Part shown: positions 26,794 to 33,961 of the stretch, in pieces
Layout: each line of letters starts with the position of its first letter
Position numbering within the stretch: the stretch's first letter is position 1
Assembly (NCBI GenBank): GCA_036567965.1
Contig: DATCTN010000015.1
Location: 62,001 to 126,000 of the forward strand
DNA from: Candidatus Kryptoniota bacterium
GTDB lineage: Bacteria; Bacteroidota; Ignavibacteria; Kryptoniales; JAKASW01
Length of the DNA stretch: 64,000 nt
Reading direction: 5' to 3'
The notes under the pieces: generated by a model
Database searches by the model: none
Told to the model about the DNA's origin: nothing
The model's input: only the letters and a program-made list of their open reading frames with translations
Made by a program: the position numbers and the translations under genes

Positions 26794-26822
26794 TTGCATT
26801 AAGAAAGGGGCACTTTTATATT
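26794..26822 (+). promoter_or_regulatory. Near-consensus sigma-70 promoter
   Basis: TTGCAT (26794-26799), a spacer of exactly 17 bases, and TATATT (26817-26822). The predicted transcript starts near 26829, not at the peptidase gene but just ahead of two hairpins and a terminator, so it looks dedicated to a short RNA. Confidence 0.65.
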
Positions 26823-26828
26823 AAATCG

Positions 26829-26915
26829 AATTTCGACGAGGATCCCACCCTACCCCAAGAATCCTCGGACTATCCGTACCGACCTGCTGGCTACCCCACA
26901 GCGGGTCGGTTTTTT
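26829..26915 (+). ncRNA. Candidate small RNA with two hairpins sharing a CTACCCCA loop
   Basis: A compact unit of about 87 nt: near-consensus promoter, hairpin 1 (CGAGGAT 26837-26843 with ATCCTCG 26861-26867, 17-base loop), hairpin 2 (26878-26889 with 26899-26910, 12-bp with one wobble, 9-base loop) and a run of six T. Both loops contain the same 8-mer CTACCCCA (26850-26857 and 26891-26898). C-rich loops are the known seed form by which sRNAs pair with purine-rich ribosome-binding sites. No protein is encoded. It could instead be an attenuated leader for the M24 peptidase starting 67 bases downstream. No known family recognised. Confidence 0.6.
26878..26915 (+). terminator. Intrinsic terminator of the candidate small RNA
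   Basis: 12-bp GC-rich stem (ACCGACCTGCTG with CAGCGGGTCGGT, one T-G wobble) and an immediate T6 tract at 26910-26915. Textbook rho-independent form on the plus strand, 66 bases ahead of the M24 peptidase start. Confidence 0.85.
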
Positions 26916-26981
26916 ATTGTGGTACACTCTCTTTGAATCAACCGCTTAATTTTTATAACTTGTGCAAAACCCGGAGCATTC

Positions 26982-28160
26982 ATGGACCTCCAGAAGATTC
27001 AGACAGCAATCGGTGCCGCCGGACTCAACGGCTGGCTCTTTTTCGATTTTCACAACCGCGACCACCTCGGACTGAAGATACTCGGGATCAGCCAGAAGGG
27101 GCTCGCTACACGAAGATGGTACTATTACATTCCCGCAATCGGAGAGCCGGTCAGGCTCGTCCACAGGGTAGAGCCCGAAAAGCTCGACCATTTGCCGGGA
27201 AAGAAATTCAGCTACTCTAGCTGGCGGGAACTCCACGCGAACCTGAAAGAGATCCTAGGCAAGCCTTCAAGGATAGCGATGCAGTATTCACCACAGAACG
27301 CTATCCCCTATGTTTCAATAGCTGACGGCGGAACCATAGAACTGATAAAGGGAATGGGCCATGAAGTGGTTTCTTCCGCGGACCTCATACAGCAGTTCGA
27401 AGCAGTACTCGGCGAAAAGGCAATAAGGTCGCACATCAAAGCGGGAAAACTGATCGACAAGATACTCGACGAAGCATTCAACGAAATCCGCAAATCTCTC
27501 ACGACAAAGAAATACAAGACCGAATATGAAATTCAGCAATTCATCTGGAAGAGGTTTGCGGCAAACGGCCTGGTCGCGGACGAGCCGCCGATCGTCGGAG
27601 TGAACGATCATCCCGCGAATCCGCACTTTGCCCCGACGCCGAAGAATTCCAGGAAAATGAAACCGGGGGACAAATTTCTCATCGACCTCTGGGCGAAGCT
27701 CGACAAGCCCGGCTCGATATACTATGACATAACATGGAGCGCGTTCATCGGGGACGATCCGCCGGACGAGTATGTCAAATGTTTTCACGTCGTGCGTGAC
27801 GCGCGGCGAGCGGGATTCAAATTCCTTAACGATCGACTTGCGGATGGAAGGCAGGTCGCCGGCTGGGAAGTGGATGACGTTTGCAGAAACGTGGTCAAGC
27901 AGAGCGGGTACGGTGAGTACTTCACTCATCGCACCGGTCACTCCATCGGCGAAGAAGTTCACGGCAACGGCGGGAACATAGACAATTTCGAGACACAGGA
28001 CACGAGGGTCATAGTGCCAGGTTGCCTATTCTCTCTCGAGCCGGGAATTTACATGCAGGGCAAGATGGGAGTTCGTTCCGAGTTGAACGTGTATGTCGGC
28101 GACATGCAGAAAGCGTCCGTTACCGGCCGCGAGCAGGCCGAGCTTGTCCTCATCCACTGA
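26982..28160 (+). CDS. M24 family metallopeptidase (Xaa-Pro aminopeptidase-like)
   Basis: Cytoplasmic two-metal peptidase of 392 aa. The N-terminal creatinase-like domain covers about 1-165; the pita-bread catalytic domain then carries the ligands: Asp in KFLIDLWAKL and in YYDITW, His in HRTGHSIGEEVHGNG (about 317-331), Glu in SLEPGIY (about 353) and Glu in VRSELNVYV (about 366). All five are intact. Family members remove an N-terminal residue preceding proline. It precedes a DPP-IV-type peptidase by 47 bases, so the pair probably degrades proline-containing peptides together. Confidence 0.92.
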   Translation: MDLQKIQTAIGAAGLNGWLFFDFHNRDHLGLKILGISQKGLATRRWYYYIPAIGEPVRLVHRVEPEKLDHLPGKKFSYSSWRELHANLKEILGKPSRIAMQYSPQNAIPYVSIADGGTIELIKGMGHEVVSSADLIQQFEAVLGEKAIRSHIKAGKLIDKILDEAFNEIRKSLTTKKYKTEYEIQQFIWKRFAANGLVADEPPIVGVNDHPANPHFAPTPKNSRKMKPGDKFLIDLWAKLDKPGSIYYDITWSAFIGDDPPDEYVKCFHVVRDARRAGFKFLNDRLADGRQVAGWEVDDVCRNVVKQSGYGEYFTHRTGHSIGEEVHGNGGNIDNFETQDTRVIVPGCLFSLEPGIYMQGKMGVRSELNVYVGDMQKASVTGREQAELVLIH

Positions 28161-28207
28161 TTGATTCTTGGTCTAACAATCGACGAACTAAATCCGGAAG
28201 GTCCTTT

Positions 28208-30403
28208 ATGATCAGCTTGAAGAAAGTCGTGCCAGTCTTCGCGGTCCTCTTGCTTTTCACGGGCACATCACTCGCCCAGCTCAAGAACCTGACTCTCAAC
28301 GACATATTCATGTCGGACAAGTTCAAATTAAAGACCCTCTCCGTCGACTGGCTCCCAGGTGAAGACGCATACACGTTTACGAAATTCGATTCTGCGACTA
28401 ATGCCGAGCAAATCTGGACCCACGATATCAAGACCGGTGAAGAGAAGACGCTTCTCTCGTACGCCGAGCTCAACAGTCAGGTCTCCGACTTTTCATCGCA
28501 CGTCTCGGCTTACTTTTACTCGCCCGACAAGAAATACATTTTGTTTACTGGAGCACTTCGCGCGAGAAGGCTGAAGACCGGCGGAAATTTTTATCTTTAT
28601 GATACAGGAACAAAGAGACTTCAGCTTGTCTCAGGAGTATCCGATCCGGAGGAACAGAAGATAATTGAATTTTCTCCCGACGGGACGAAGATTAGTTACG
28701 TCAAAGATAACAACCTTTATGTCTACGACATCGCGACTGCCTCCACCAAACAACTGACTACAGACGGAAACGAAAACATTATCAACGGGAATTTCGACTG
28801 GGTGTACGAAGAGGAATTTGAAATAATAAACGGGTACGAGTGGTCACCCGACAGCAAGTACATCGCGTATTGGAGACTCGATCAGAGCAAAGTACCAATA
28901 TACCGGATCACCGATTTCATGCCGACTTATCTGAAAATTGAAGAGCAGCATTATCCATACGCCGGTTATCCAAATTCAAGCGTTAAGATCGGTTTGACCG
29001 ATGTAGCGAGCGGTAAAACGTCGTGGGTCAATACCGGAAACGACAGCGATTTCTATATCCCAAGGATTGAGTGGACTTCCGATCCAAAGAGCCTTGCCGT
29101 CGAAAAACTTAACAGGCTTCAAAATCATCTTGATATTCTGGTGGCCGATCGCGAAACAGGAGACGCGAATTCGATCCTCATTGAAGATGACAAAGATTAT
29201 CTTGAAGTAAACAACGACCTCACATTCCTGAAGGACGGAAAGGGTTTTATCTGGGAAAGCGAGAGAAGCGGCAATAACCATTTGTATCTATTCGACATGC
29301 AGGGTCGCCAGAAGGTGGAACTGACAAAGGGCAAATATGATGTCGCGGCACTCGCATATGTCGACGAGGTCCACGGTAAGGTTTATTACACGTCGTCCGA
29401 AACAAGTCCGATGCAGAGAGAGCTGTACGTCGTCGATCTGGACGGGAAAAACAAAAAAGAATTGACGAGGGAAGCAGGCGTTCACAACATTGACTTCTCG
29501 CCTCTGGGAGATTATTACATAGATTCTTACTCGACGTTTACGATGCCTCCGTCGTGGAAACTTTACCTCAGCGATGGAAAATATGTTTCAACTCTGGCGG
29601 AAAATGAGAAAGATCAGCTTGGGGGTTACTCTAAAGGCGAATCCAGCTTCATCCAGGCAGAGACGACGGATAATGAAAAGCTGAACGCGTGGATGATAAA
29701 GCCGGCTAACTTCGACACGTCGAAAAAATATCCCGTTCTCTTTTACGTGTACGGCGGACCGGGCAGCCAGACAGTGATGGATTCATACGGCTACACGAAT
29801 TACTTATGGTACCAGTACCTCGCGGAGCAGGGCTACATTATCTTCAGCATCGACAACCGCGGAACTGGCGCAAGGGGAAAAGACTTCAGACAGATCACTT
29901 ACAAGAATCTCGGCTATTATGAATCGATGGACCAGGCAGAGGCCGCGAAATATCTCGCGAAAACTTACGCTTATGTCGATGCTTCCAGGATCGGCATCTG
30001 GGGGTGGAGCTACGGCGGGTATATGACGAGCCTGACAGTATTCAAATACGGCGACGTCTTCAAGCTCGGTGTAGCTGTCGCGCCAGTGACATCATGGAAG
30101 CTTTACGATACAATTTATACGGAACGTTACATGCAGACACCGGATTTGAATCCAAAAGGGTATGAAGAAAGCGCGCCTCAAGTGTACGCCGATCAACTCA
30201 AAAGAAAATTCCTCGTGATCCAGGGAACTGCCGACGATAACGTCCACTGGCAGAATTCCATTCAACTTGTAGACAAACTTGAAAATGCGAACAAGCAATT
30301 CTCATTGATGTACTATCCCGGTAAGGACCATGGCATAGGGGGGAAAATAACGCGCGATAATTTATTCACCCACATTACAGAGTACATCCTTCAGAATTTG
30401 TAA
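28208..30403 (+). CDS. Exported S9 dipeptidyl peptidase IV-type peptidase
   Basis: Serine peptidase, 731 aa, cleaving dipeptides after proline or alanine. Signal peptide VVPVFAVLLLFTGTSLAQ, a beta-propeller (about 50-470; the Glu pair for substrate amino-terminus binding is in DWVYEEEFE), then the alpha/beta-hydrolase domain with nucleophile Ser in GWSYGGYM (about 601), Asp in GTADDNVHW (about 675) and His in GKDHGI (about 707). I take the ATG at 28208, preceded by GGAAGG; an upstream in-frame reading begins inside the previous gene and lacks a signal peptide. Likely periplasmic or outer-membrane anchored, feeding peptides to the M24 enzyme. Confidence 0.95.
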   Translation: MISLKKVVPVFAVLLLFTGTSLAQLKNLTLNDIFMSDKFKLKTLSVDWLPGEDAYTFTKFDSATNAEQIWTHDIKTGEEKTLLSYAELNSQVSDFSSHVSAYFYSPDKKYILFTGALRARRLKTGGNFYLYDTGTKRLQLVSGVSDPEEQKIIEFSPDGTKISYVKDNNLYVYDIATASTKQLTTDGNENIINGNFDWVYEEEFEIINGYEWSPDSKYIAYWRLDQSKVPIYRITDFMPTYLKIEEQHYPYAGYPNSSVKIGLTDVASGKTSWVNTGNDSDFYIPRIEWTSDPKSLAVEKLNRLQNHLDILVADRETGDANSILIEDDKDYLEVNNDLTFLKDGKGFIWESERSGNNHLYLFDMQGRQKVELTKGKYDVAALAYVDEVHGKVYYTSSETSPMQRELYVVDLDGKNKKELTREAGVHNIDFSPLGDYYIDSYSTFTMPPSWKLYLSDGKYVSTLAENEKDQLGGYSKGESSFIQAETTDNEKLNAWMIKPANFDTSKKYPVLFYVYGGPGSQTVMDSYGYTNYLWYQYLAEQGYIIFSIDNRGTGARGKDFRQITYKNLGYYESMDQAEAAKYLAKTYAYVDASRIGIWGWSYGGYMTSLTVFKYGDVFKLGVAVAPVTSWKLYDTIYTERYMQTPDLNPKGYEESAPQVYADQLKRKFLVIQGTADDNVHWQNSIQLVDKLENANKQFSLMYYPGKDHGIGGKITRDNLFTHITEYILQNL

Positions 30404-30412
30404 TCTGACCCC

Positions 30413-30436
30413 GGGGGCTTGCCTGGTCAGGCCCCC
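30413..30436 (+). terminator. Intrinsic terminator after the DPP-IV-type gene
   Basis: GGGGGCTTG (30413-30421) pairs with CAGGCCCCC (30428-30436) around a 6-base loop, nine pairs with one G-U. The following bases (TCTTCACTTT) are pyrimidine-rich but not a full T-run. It lies 10 bases after the stop codon. Confidence 0.7.
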
Positions 30437-30490
30437 TCTTCACTTTCGCCAATGGATTTTTGGCAGCTACTCATTTTAATCCTTACTGAC

Positions 30491-30572
30491 ATCCCGAACT
30501 CGTTTCGGGGTCGAGCAATAGATGCTGAACCAATCCCGAACAGAAGCACTTCGGGACAGGGTTCAGCATGAC
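30491..30572. repeat. Nested palindromic intergenic repeat
   Basis: Two adjacent hairpins. The first is CCCGAA..TTCGGG within 30493-30509. The second is nested: ATGCTGAACC (30522-30531) with GGTTCAGCAT (30560-30569), enclosing TCCCGAA (30534-30540) with TTCGGGA (30550-30556). The core text (TGCTGAAC...GTTCAGCA with CCCGAA/TTCGGG) has the form of interspersed palindromic repeats that occur in many copies between genes in Bacteroidota. Non-coding; may stabilise or terminate mRNA between the peptidase and radA. Confidence 0.6.
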
Positions 30573-30638
30573 GAGCAGCGGAAAAATGAATCGCCACCAA
30601 ATTTTTCTCTCAGTCACCCTTTGTTAAATTGAATTGCA

Positions 30639-31994
30639 ATGTCCAAACAGACAATCCGTTTCGCGTGTCAGAACTGCGGTTACATTTCACCGCGCTGGGT
30701 CGGCAAATGTCCGGAGTGCGGCGAGTGGAACAGCTTCGTCGAGGAATTGATGAGCGAGAGCCGCCAGACGAGGTCGGATGAGCGCAAATCGAAAATTGAA
30801 ATAGTCCCGTTGAGTGATGTCGAAGCCGCGGAAGGCGAGAGACATTCAACGGGCATAGAAGAATTCGACCGAGTGCTGGGCGGGGGACTCATGCCCGGCT
30901 CGATCGTCCTGATCGCGGGAGATCCTGGCGTCGGGAAGTCAACCCTTATGCTCCAGCTCGCGCGAAACGAGAAGCTCGGGAAGATTCTTTACGTCACCGG
31001 CGAGGAATCGCGCGCACAGGTGCGAGTCCGTGCTGAGCGACTCGGAATGAAGAGCCTTGATAACCTATTCGTGCTTGCAGAAACCGACCTTGAGTCTATC
31101 CTGAAGGCGGTGGCCGATTTCAATCCTCCGATTCTAATCGTAGACTCAATCCAGACGGTCTATCATCCTGATGTCATGTCCGCGCCCGGAAGTGTAAGCC
31201 AGGTCCGCGAATGCTCGGCAAAACTGGCGCAGATGGCGAAACTCACAGGGACAGCCGTATTTGTAATCGGTCACGTAACGAAAGACGGTGTCGCTGCCGG
31301 CCCGAAGGTACTTGAGCACATCGTCGATACGGTGCTTCAGCTTGAAGGCGAGAGGCATTACTCTTTCCGCATTCTCCGTGCATACAAGAACAGGTTCGGT
31401 TCCACGAACGAGATAGGAATTTTCGAAATGCGGGAAACCGGCATGGTGGAAGTTGAGAACCCATCCGAGATATTTCTCTCCGAGAGAAGTTACGGCGCGA
31501 GCGGGTCGACCGTGACTGCGGCAATCGAAGGTACGCGCCCGCTGCTTCTCGAAATGCAGGCGCTCGTTACACCGACTGGATACACCGTTCCTCAGAGGAC
31601 GTCGACCGGTCTGGATTACCGCAGATTGAACATCATACTCGCGGTGATTGAAAAGAGAATAGGAATCAAGCTCGGCGGGTTCGATGTATTCCTTAACATC
31701 GCCGGTGGCGTGAGAATAGACGAGCCGGCTGTCGATCTCGCGTCGGCGATTTCAGTTATATCGAGTTACAAAGATATTCCTGTCGACTCCGGCACTCTCG
31801 TCGTGGGCGAAGTCGGACTCGCGGGCGAAGTGAGAAGCGTCAGCCAGATCGAACGTCGCGTACAGGAAGCCGCCAAGCTCGGATTCACAAGAGCGATCGT
31901 GCCGCACGCAAATTTCAAGGGAGTGAAATCAAAACTCGAGATAGAAGTGATTGAGGTTCAAAAATTATCAGAAGCGGCAAAGCTTCTCATTTAA
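30639..31994 (+). CDS. radA: DNA repair protein RadA (Sms)
   Basis: RecA-like branch-migration helicase, 451 aa. The N-terminal zinc finger has Cys at 10, 13, 24 and 27 (CQNCGY...CPECGEW), followed by Walker A GDPGVGKSTLML (about 93-103), the RadA-specific KNRFG motif (about 250) and a C-terminal Lon-like domain (about 290-451; LNIAGGVRIDEPAVDLA) that stabilises the hexamer but lacks protease activity in known members. No obvious ribosome-binding site precedes the ATG. Confidence 0.97.
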   Translation: MSKQTIRFACQNCGYISPRWVGKCPECGEWNSFVEELMSESRQTRSDERKSKIEIVPLSDVEAAEGERHSTGIEEFDRVLGGGLMPGSIVLIAGDPGVGKSTLMLQLARNEKLGKILYVTGEESRAQVRVRAERLGMKSLDNLFVLAETDLESILKAVADFNPPILIVDSIQTVYHPDVMSAPGSVSQVRECSAKLAQMAKLTGTAVFVIGHVTKDGVAAGPKVLEHIVDTVLQLEGERHYSFRILRAYKNRFGSTNEIGIFEMRETGMVEVENPSEIFLSERSYGASGSTVTAAIEGTRPLLLEMQALVTPTGYTVPQRTSTGLDYRRLNIILAVIEKRIGIKLGGFDVFLNIAGGVRIDEPAVDLASAISVISSYKDIPVDSGTLVVGEVGLAGEVRSVSQIERRVQEAAKLGFTRAIVPHANFKGVKSKLEIEVIEVQKLSEAAKLLI

Positions 31995-32037
31995 TACCGA
32001 TAGAGAAGCGAACCCGTAAGAAGGTTAAAACACTCGA

Positions 32038-32283
32038 ATGAAGATTGTAGGATTGATAGGTCTGATGGCTATAGTCGCGTGCTGGATCCCGCAGACTCTT
32101 GAAGTCATAAAGACAAGGCGATCCGACATGAAGCTCTCTTTCCTTCTTCTATATTTTGCCGGAAGCATCGCTCTGACAGTGTACGCGGCCGGCGATCCCA
32201 TCTTCGTCACGCTCAACCTTCTTACGACGATCGGCAGCGCAATAAATCTCTACTTCAAATTCTTTCCCGCCCGCAGCGAATGA
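32038..32283 (+). CDS. SemiSWEET-type transporter
   Basis: An 81-aa membrane protein with three hydrophobic segments: VGLIGLMAIVACWIPQTLEV, LSFLLLYFAGSIALTVYAAG and FVTLNLLTTIGSAINLYFKF. The proline-glutamine pair in WIPQT after helix 1 is the PQ-loop signature; three-helix bacterial members dimerise to form sugar-permeable channels equivalent to half of a eukaryotic SWEET. Substrate unknown. It follows radA by 43 bases and precedes rdgB, a context that gives no functional clue. Confidence 0.85.
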   Translation: MKIVGLIGLMAIVACWIPQTLEVIKTRRSDMKLSFLLLYFAGSIALTVYAAGDPIFVTLNLLTTIGSAINLYFKFFPARSE

Positions 32284-32290
32284 AGCCTCA

Positions 32291-32343
32291 CCTCTTTCTC
32301 CTCGCTCCTGTCTCCTTTCTCCCGTTTCCCTTCTCCTCTTCCC
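32291..32343 (+). other. 53-base polypyrimidine leader ahead of rdgB
   Basis: Fifty of 53 bases are C or T (three G, no A), ending 20 bases before the rdgB ATG. No Shine-Dalgarno purine motif lies between it and the start. It could be an S1-type ribosome entry segment or simply a low-complexity slippage tract; it could also form triplex DNA under supercoiling. Confidence 0.5.
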
Positions 32344-32363
32344 ATTTCACCCATCCTTTGTAA

Positions 32364-33017
32364 ATGAAGCTCGTCCTCGCCACACATAATCGTCATAAGG
32401 TAGAAGAGATCAGAGACATTCTGTCGGGTGCTCCGGGGGAATTGCGCGGACGTATTGAGATTTTGTCACTCGATTCATTTCCTGAAATCGGCGAGATCGA
32501 AGAGGACGGGGAGACACTCGAAGAGAATGCCCGAAAGAAAGCTCGTGCAGTCTTCAACTTTATTCAAAACTCCCCGAAGAGGTCCTTACGGACAAAACCG
32601 AAAATTGACAATTTCATTTCCCTCGCGGACGATACAGGCCTTGAGGTGGACGCCCTCGGTGGAAGACCAGGCGTCTACTCGGCAAGATTCTCCGGGGAGA
32701 ATGCAACTTACGCACAGAATAACGAGAAACTTCTCGGCGAGTTGAAAGGCATCCCTTACGAAAGGCGCACTGCAAGATTCAGATGCGCGATTTCGATGAT
32801 CGGTGAACGGATCGATGAGATCGCAATCGGAGAAGTGCCCGGAAAAATATTGGACTCACCTCGTGGAAGAAACGGTTTCGGGTATGATCCCCTTTTCGTG
32901 CCGGACGGGTACGACAAGACTTATGCGGAGATGGATTCTGATTTGAAGAACAGATTGAGCCATCGCGCAAGGGCACTACTTGAGGCAAAGAGGATCCTTC
33001 GCCGGCTGAGCGCTTAA
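32364..33017 (+). CDS. rdgB: XTP/dITP diphosphatase (RdgB/HAM1)
   Basis: House-cleaning pyrophosphatase hydrolysing non-canonical purine nucleoside triphosphates. Motifs: N-terminal LVLATHNRHKVEEI (substrate loop), DDTGLEVDALGGRPGVYSAR, catalytic-site RFRCAISMIG, and GFGYDPLFVPDGYDKTYAEM with SHRARAL at the end. 217 aa, a little longer than usual because of a basic insertion of about 20 residues (QNSPKRSLRTKPKI) between the Glu-rich first part and the DDTGLE motif. No purine ribosome-binding site upstream. Confidence 0.95.
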   Translation: MKLVLATHNRHKVEEIRDILSGAPGELRGRIEILSLDSFPEIGEIEEDGETLEENARKKARAVFNFIQNSPKRSLRTKPKIDNFISLADDTGLEVDALGGRPGVYSARFSGENATYAQNNEKLLGELKGIPYERRTARFRCAISMIGERIDEIAIGEVPGKILDSPRGRNGFGYDPLFVPDGYDKTYAEMDSDLKNRLSHRARALLEAKRILRRLSA

Positions 33018-33238
33018 AGATGGCACTGAGATCATAAAAGTATTCATGGAGATGCCTTACCGCGACATGAAGTGAGTTCGGACATGGACTCACGCTCTCT
33101 GACATACGATGCAGAATTTCTCACACCTAAAGTCCGGTGCTTCCCGTCCCAGTTCCGAACCGAATCCGGAGGTGCGGACCGCTCTTCGTTGCAAATTCTG
33201 CGGGTCGAACATAAATTTATAAAAATCAGGAGCCGAAG
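33018..33238. other. Gene-free spacer with a foldable leader for the nucleoside kinase
   Basis: No open frame with a ribosome-binding site. It contains a long-range fold: GCAGAATTT (33111-33119) with AAATTCTGC (33193-33201), inside it CACCT (33125-33129) with AGGTG (33171-33175) and CCGG (33135-33138) with CCGG (33167-33170). The element ends 37 bases before the kinase ATG. Confidence 0.4.
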
Positions 33239-33943
33239 ATGAACGCGTCAGAGATTCGCAATTCACCGAAAAGCTCCCTGGGCACTACATCGGCCGGCAG
33301 AAAGGTGTTCGTCTCAATCGCGGGTAATATCGGGAGCGGAAAATCTTCTCTGACACGACTTCTCGCGAATCATTTCAACTGGATCCCATTCTTTGAATCT
33401 GTCGACGACAACCCATACTTGAGCGACTTTTACGCCGACATGAAGCGCTGGTCATTTCACCTACAGGTCTATTTCCTTTCGAACCGCTTTACAAACCACA
33501 AGAAGATAATCGAGATGCCCGAGCCCGTCGTGCAGGACAGATCGATTTACGAGGACGTGGAGATTTTCGCGCGTAACCTTCACGAGATGGGAAATATGGA
33601 TGCCAGAGACTACCGGAACTACCGGGAACTGTTCAACATCATGGTCGGGTATCTTAAACCTCCCGATCTGATGATCTATCTTCGGGCGAGTGTAGACACT
33701 CTTCTCAAACAAATCAGGCTTCGGGGGAGAAGTTACGAACAGAGCATAAGCAAAGACTACCTGGAGCGTCTGAACGTCAGCTATGAAGACTGGACCGCAG
33801 GGTACAATATCGGGAGACTTCTCACAATCGAATCCGATGAAATAGATTTCGTCAATAACGGCGATCACCTGAGCGACATCATAAAGAAAGTTGCGAACGC
33901 CCTTCAACTTCATGAGTCGGAAGCGGCCCGGCGCGCGCGGTAA
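33239..33943 (+). CDS. Deoxynucleoside kinase family protein
   Basis: A 234-aa kinase of the dCK/dGK family (deoxyadenosine/deoxyguanosine kinase type), salvaging deoxynucleosides to monophosphates. P-loop IAGNIGSGKSSLTRLL (about 27-42), the substrate-binding ESVDDNPYLSDFY segment, the DRS motif in QDRSIYED, and the lid region LRGRSYEQSISKDYL. The start ATG has AGGAG seven bases upstream. It starts 221 bases after rdgB; together they handle nucleotide pools (salvage and clean-up). Confidence 0.92.
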   Translation: MNASEIRNSPKSSLGTTSAGRKVFVSIAGNIGSGKSSLTRLLANHFNWIPFFESVDDNPYLSDFYADMKRWSFHLQVYFLSNRFTNHKKIIEMPEPVVQDRSIYEDVEIFARNLHEMGNMDARDYRNYRELFNIMVGYLKPPDLMIYLRASVDTLLKQIRLRGRSYEQSISKDYLERLNVSYEDWTAGYNIGRLLTIESDEIDFVNNGDHLSDIIKKVANALQLHESEAARRAR

Positions 33944-33961
33944 CAAGCGGATCACTTGCTG

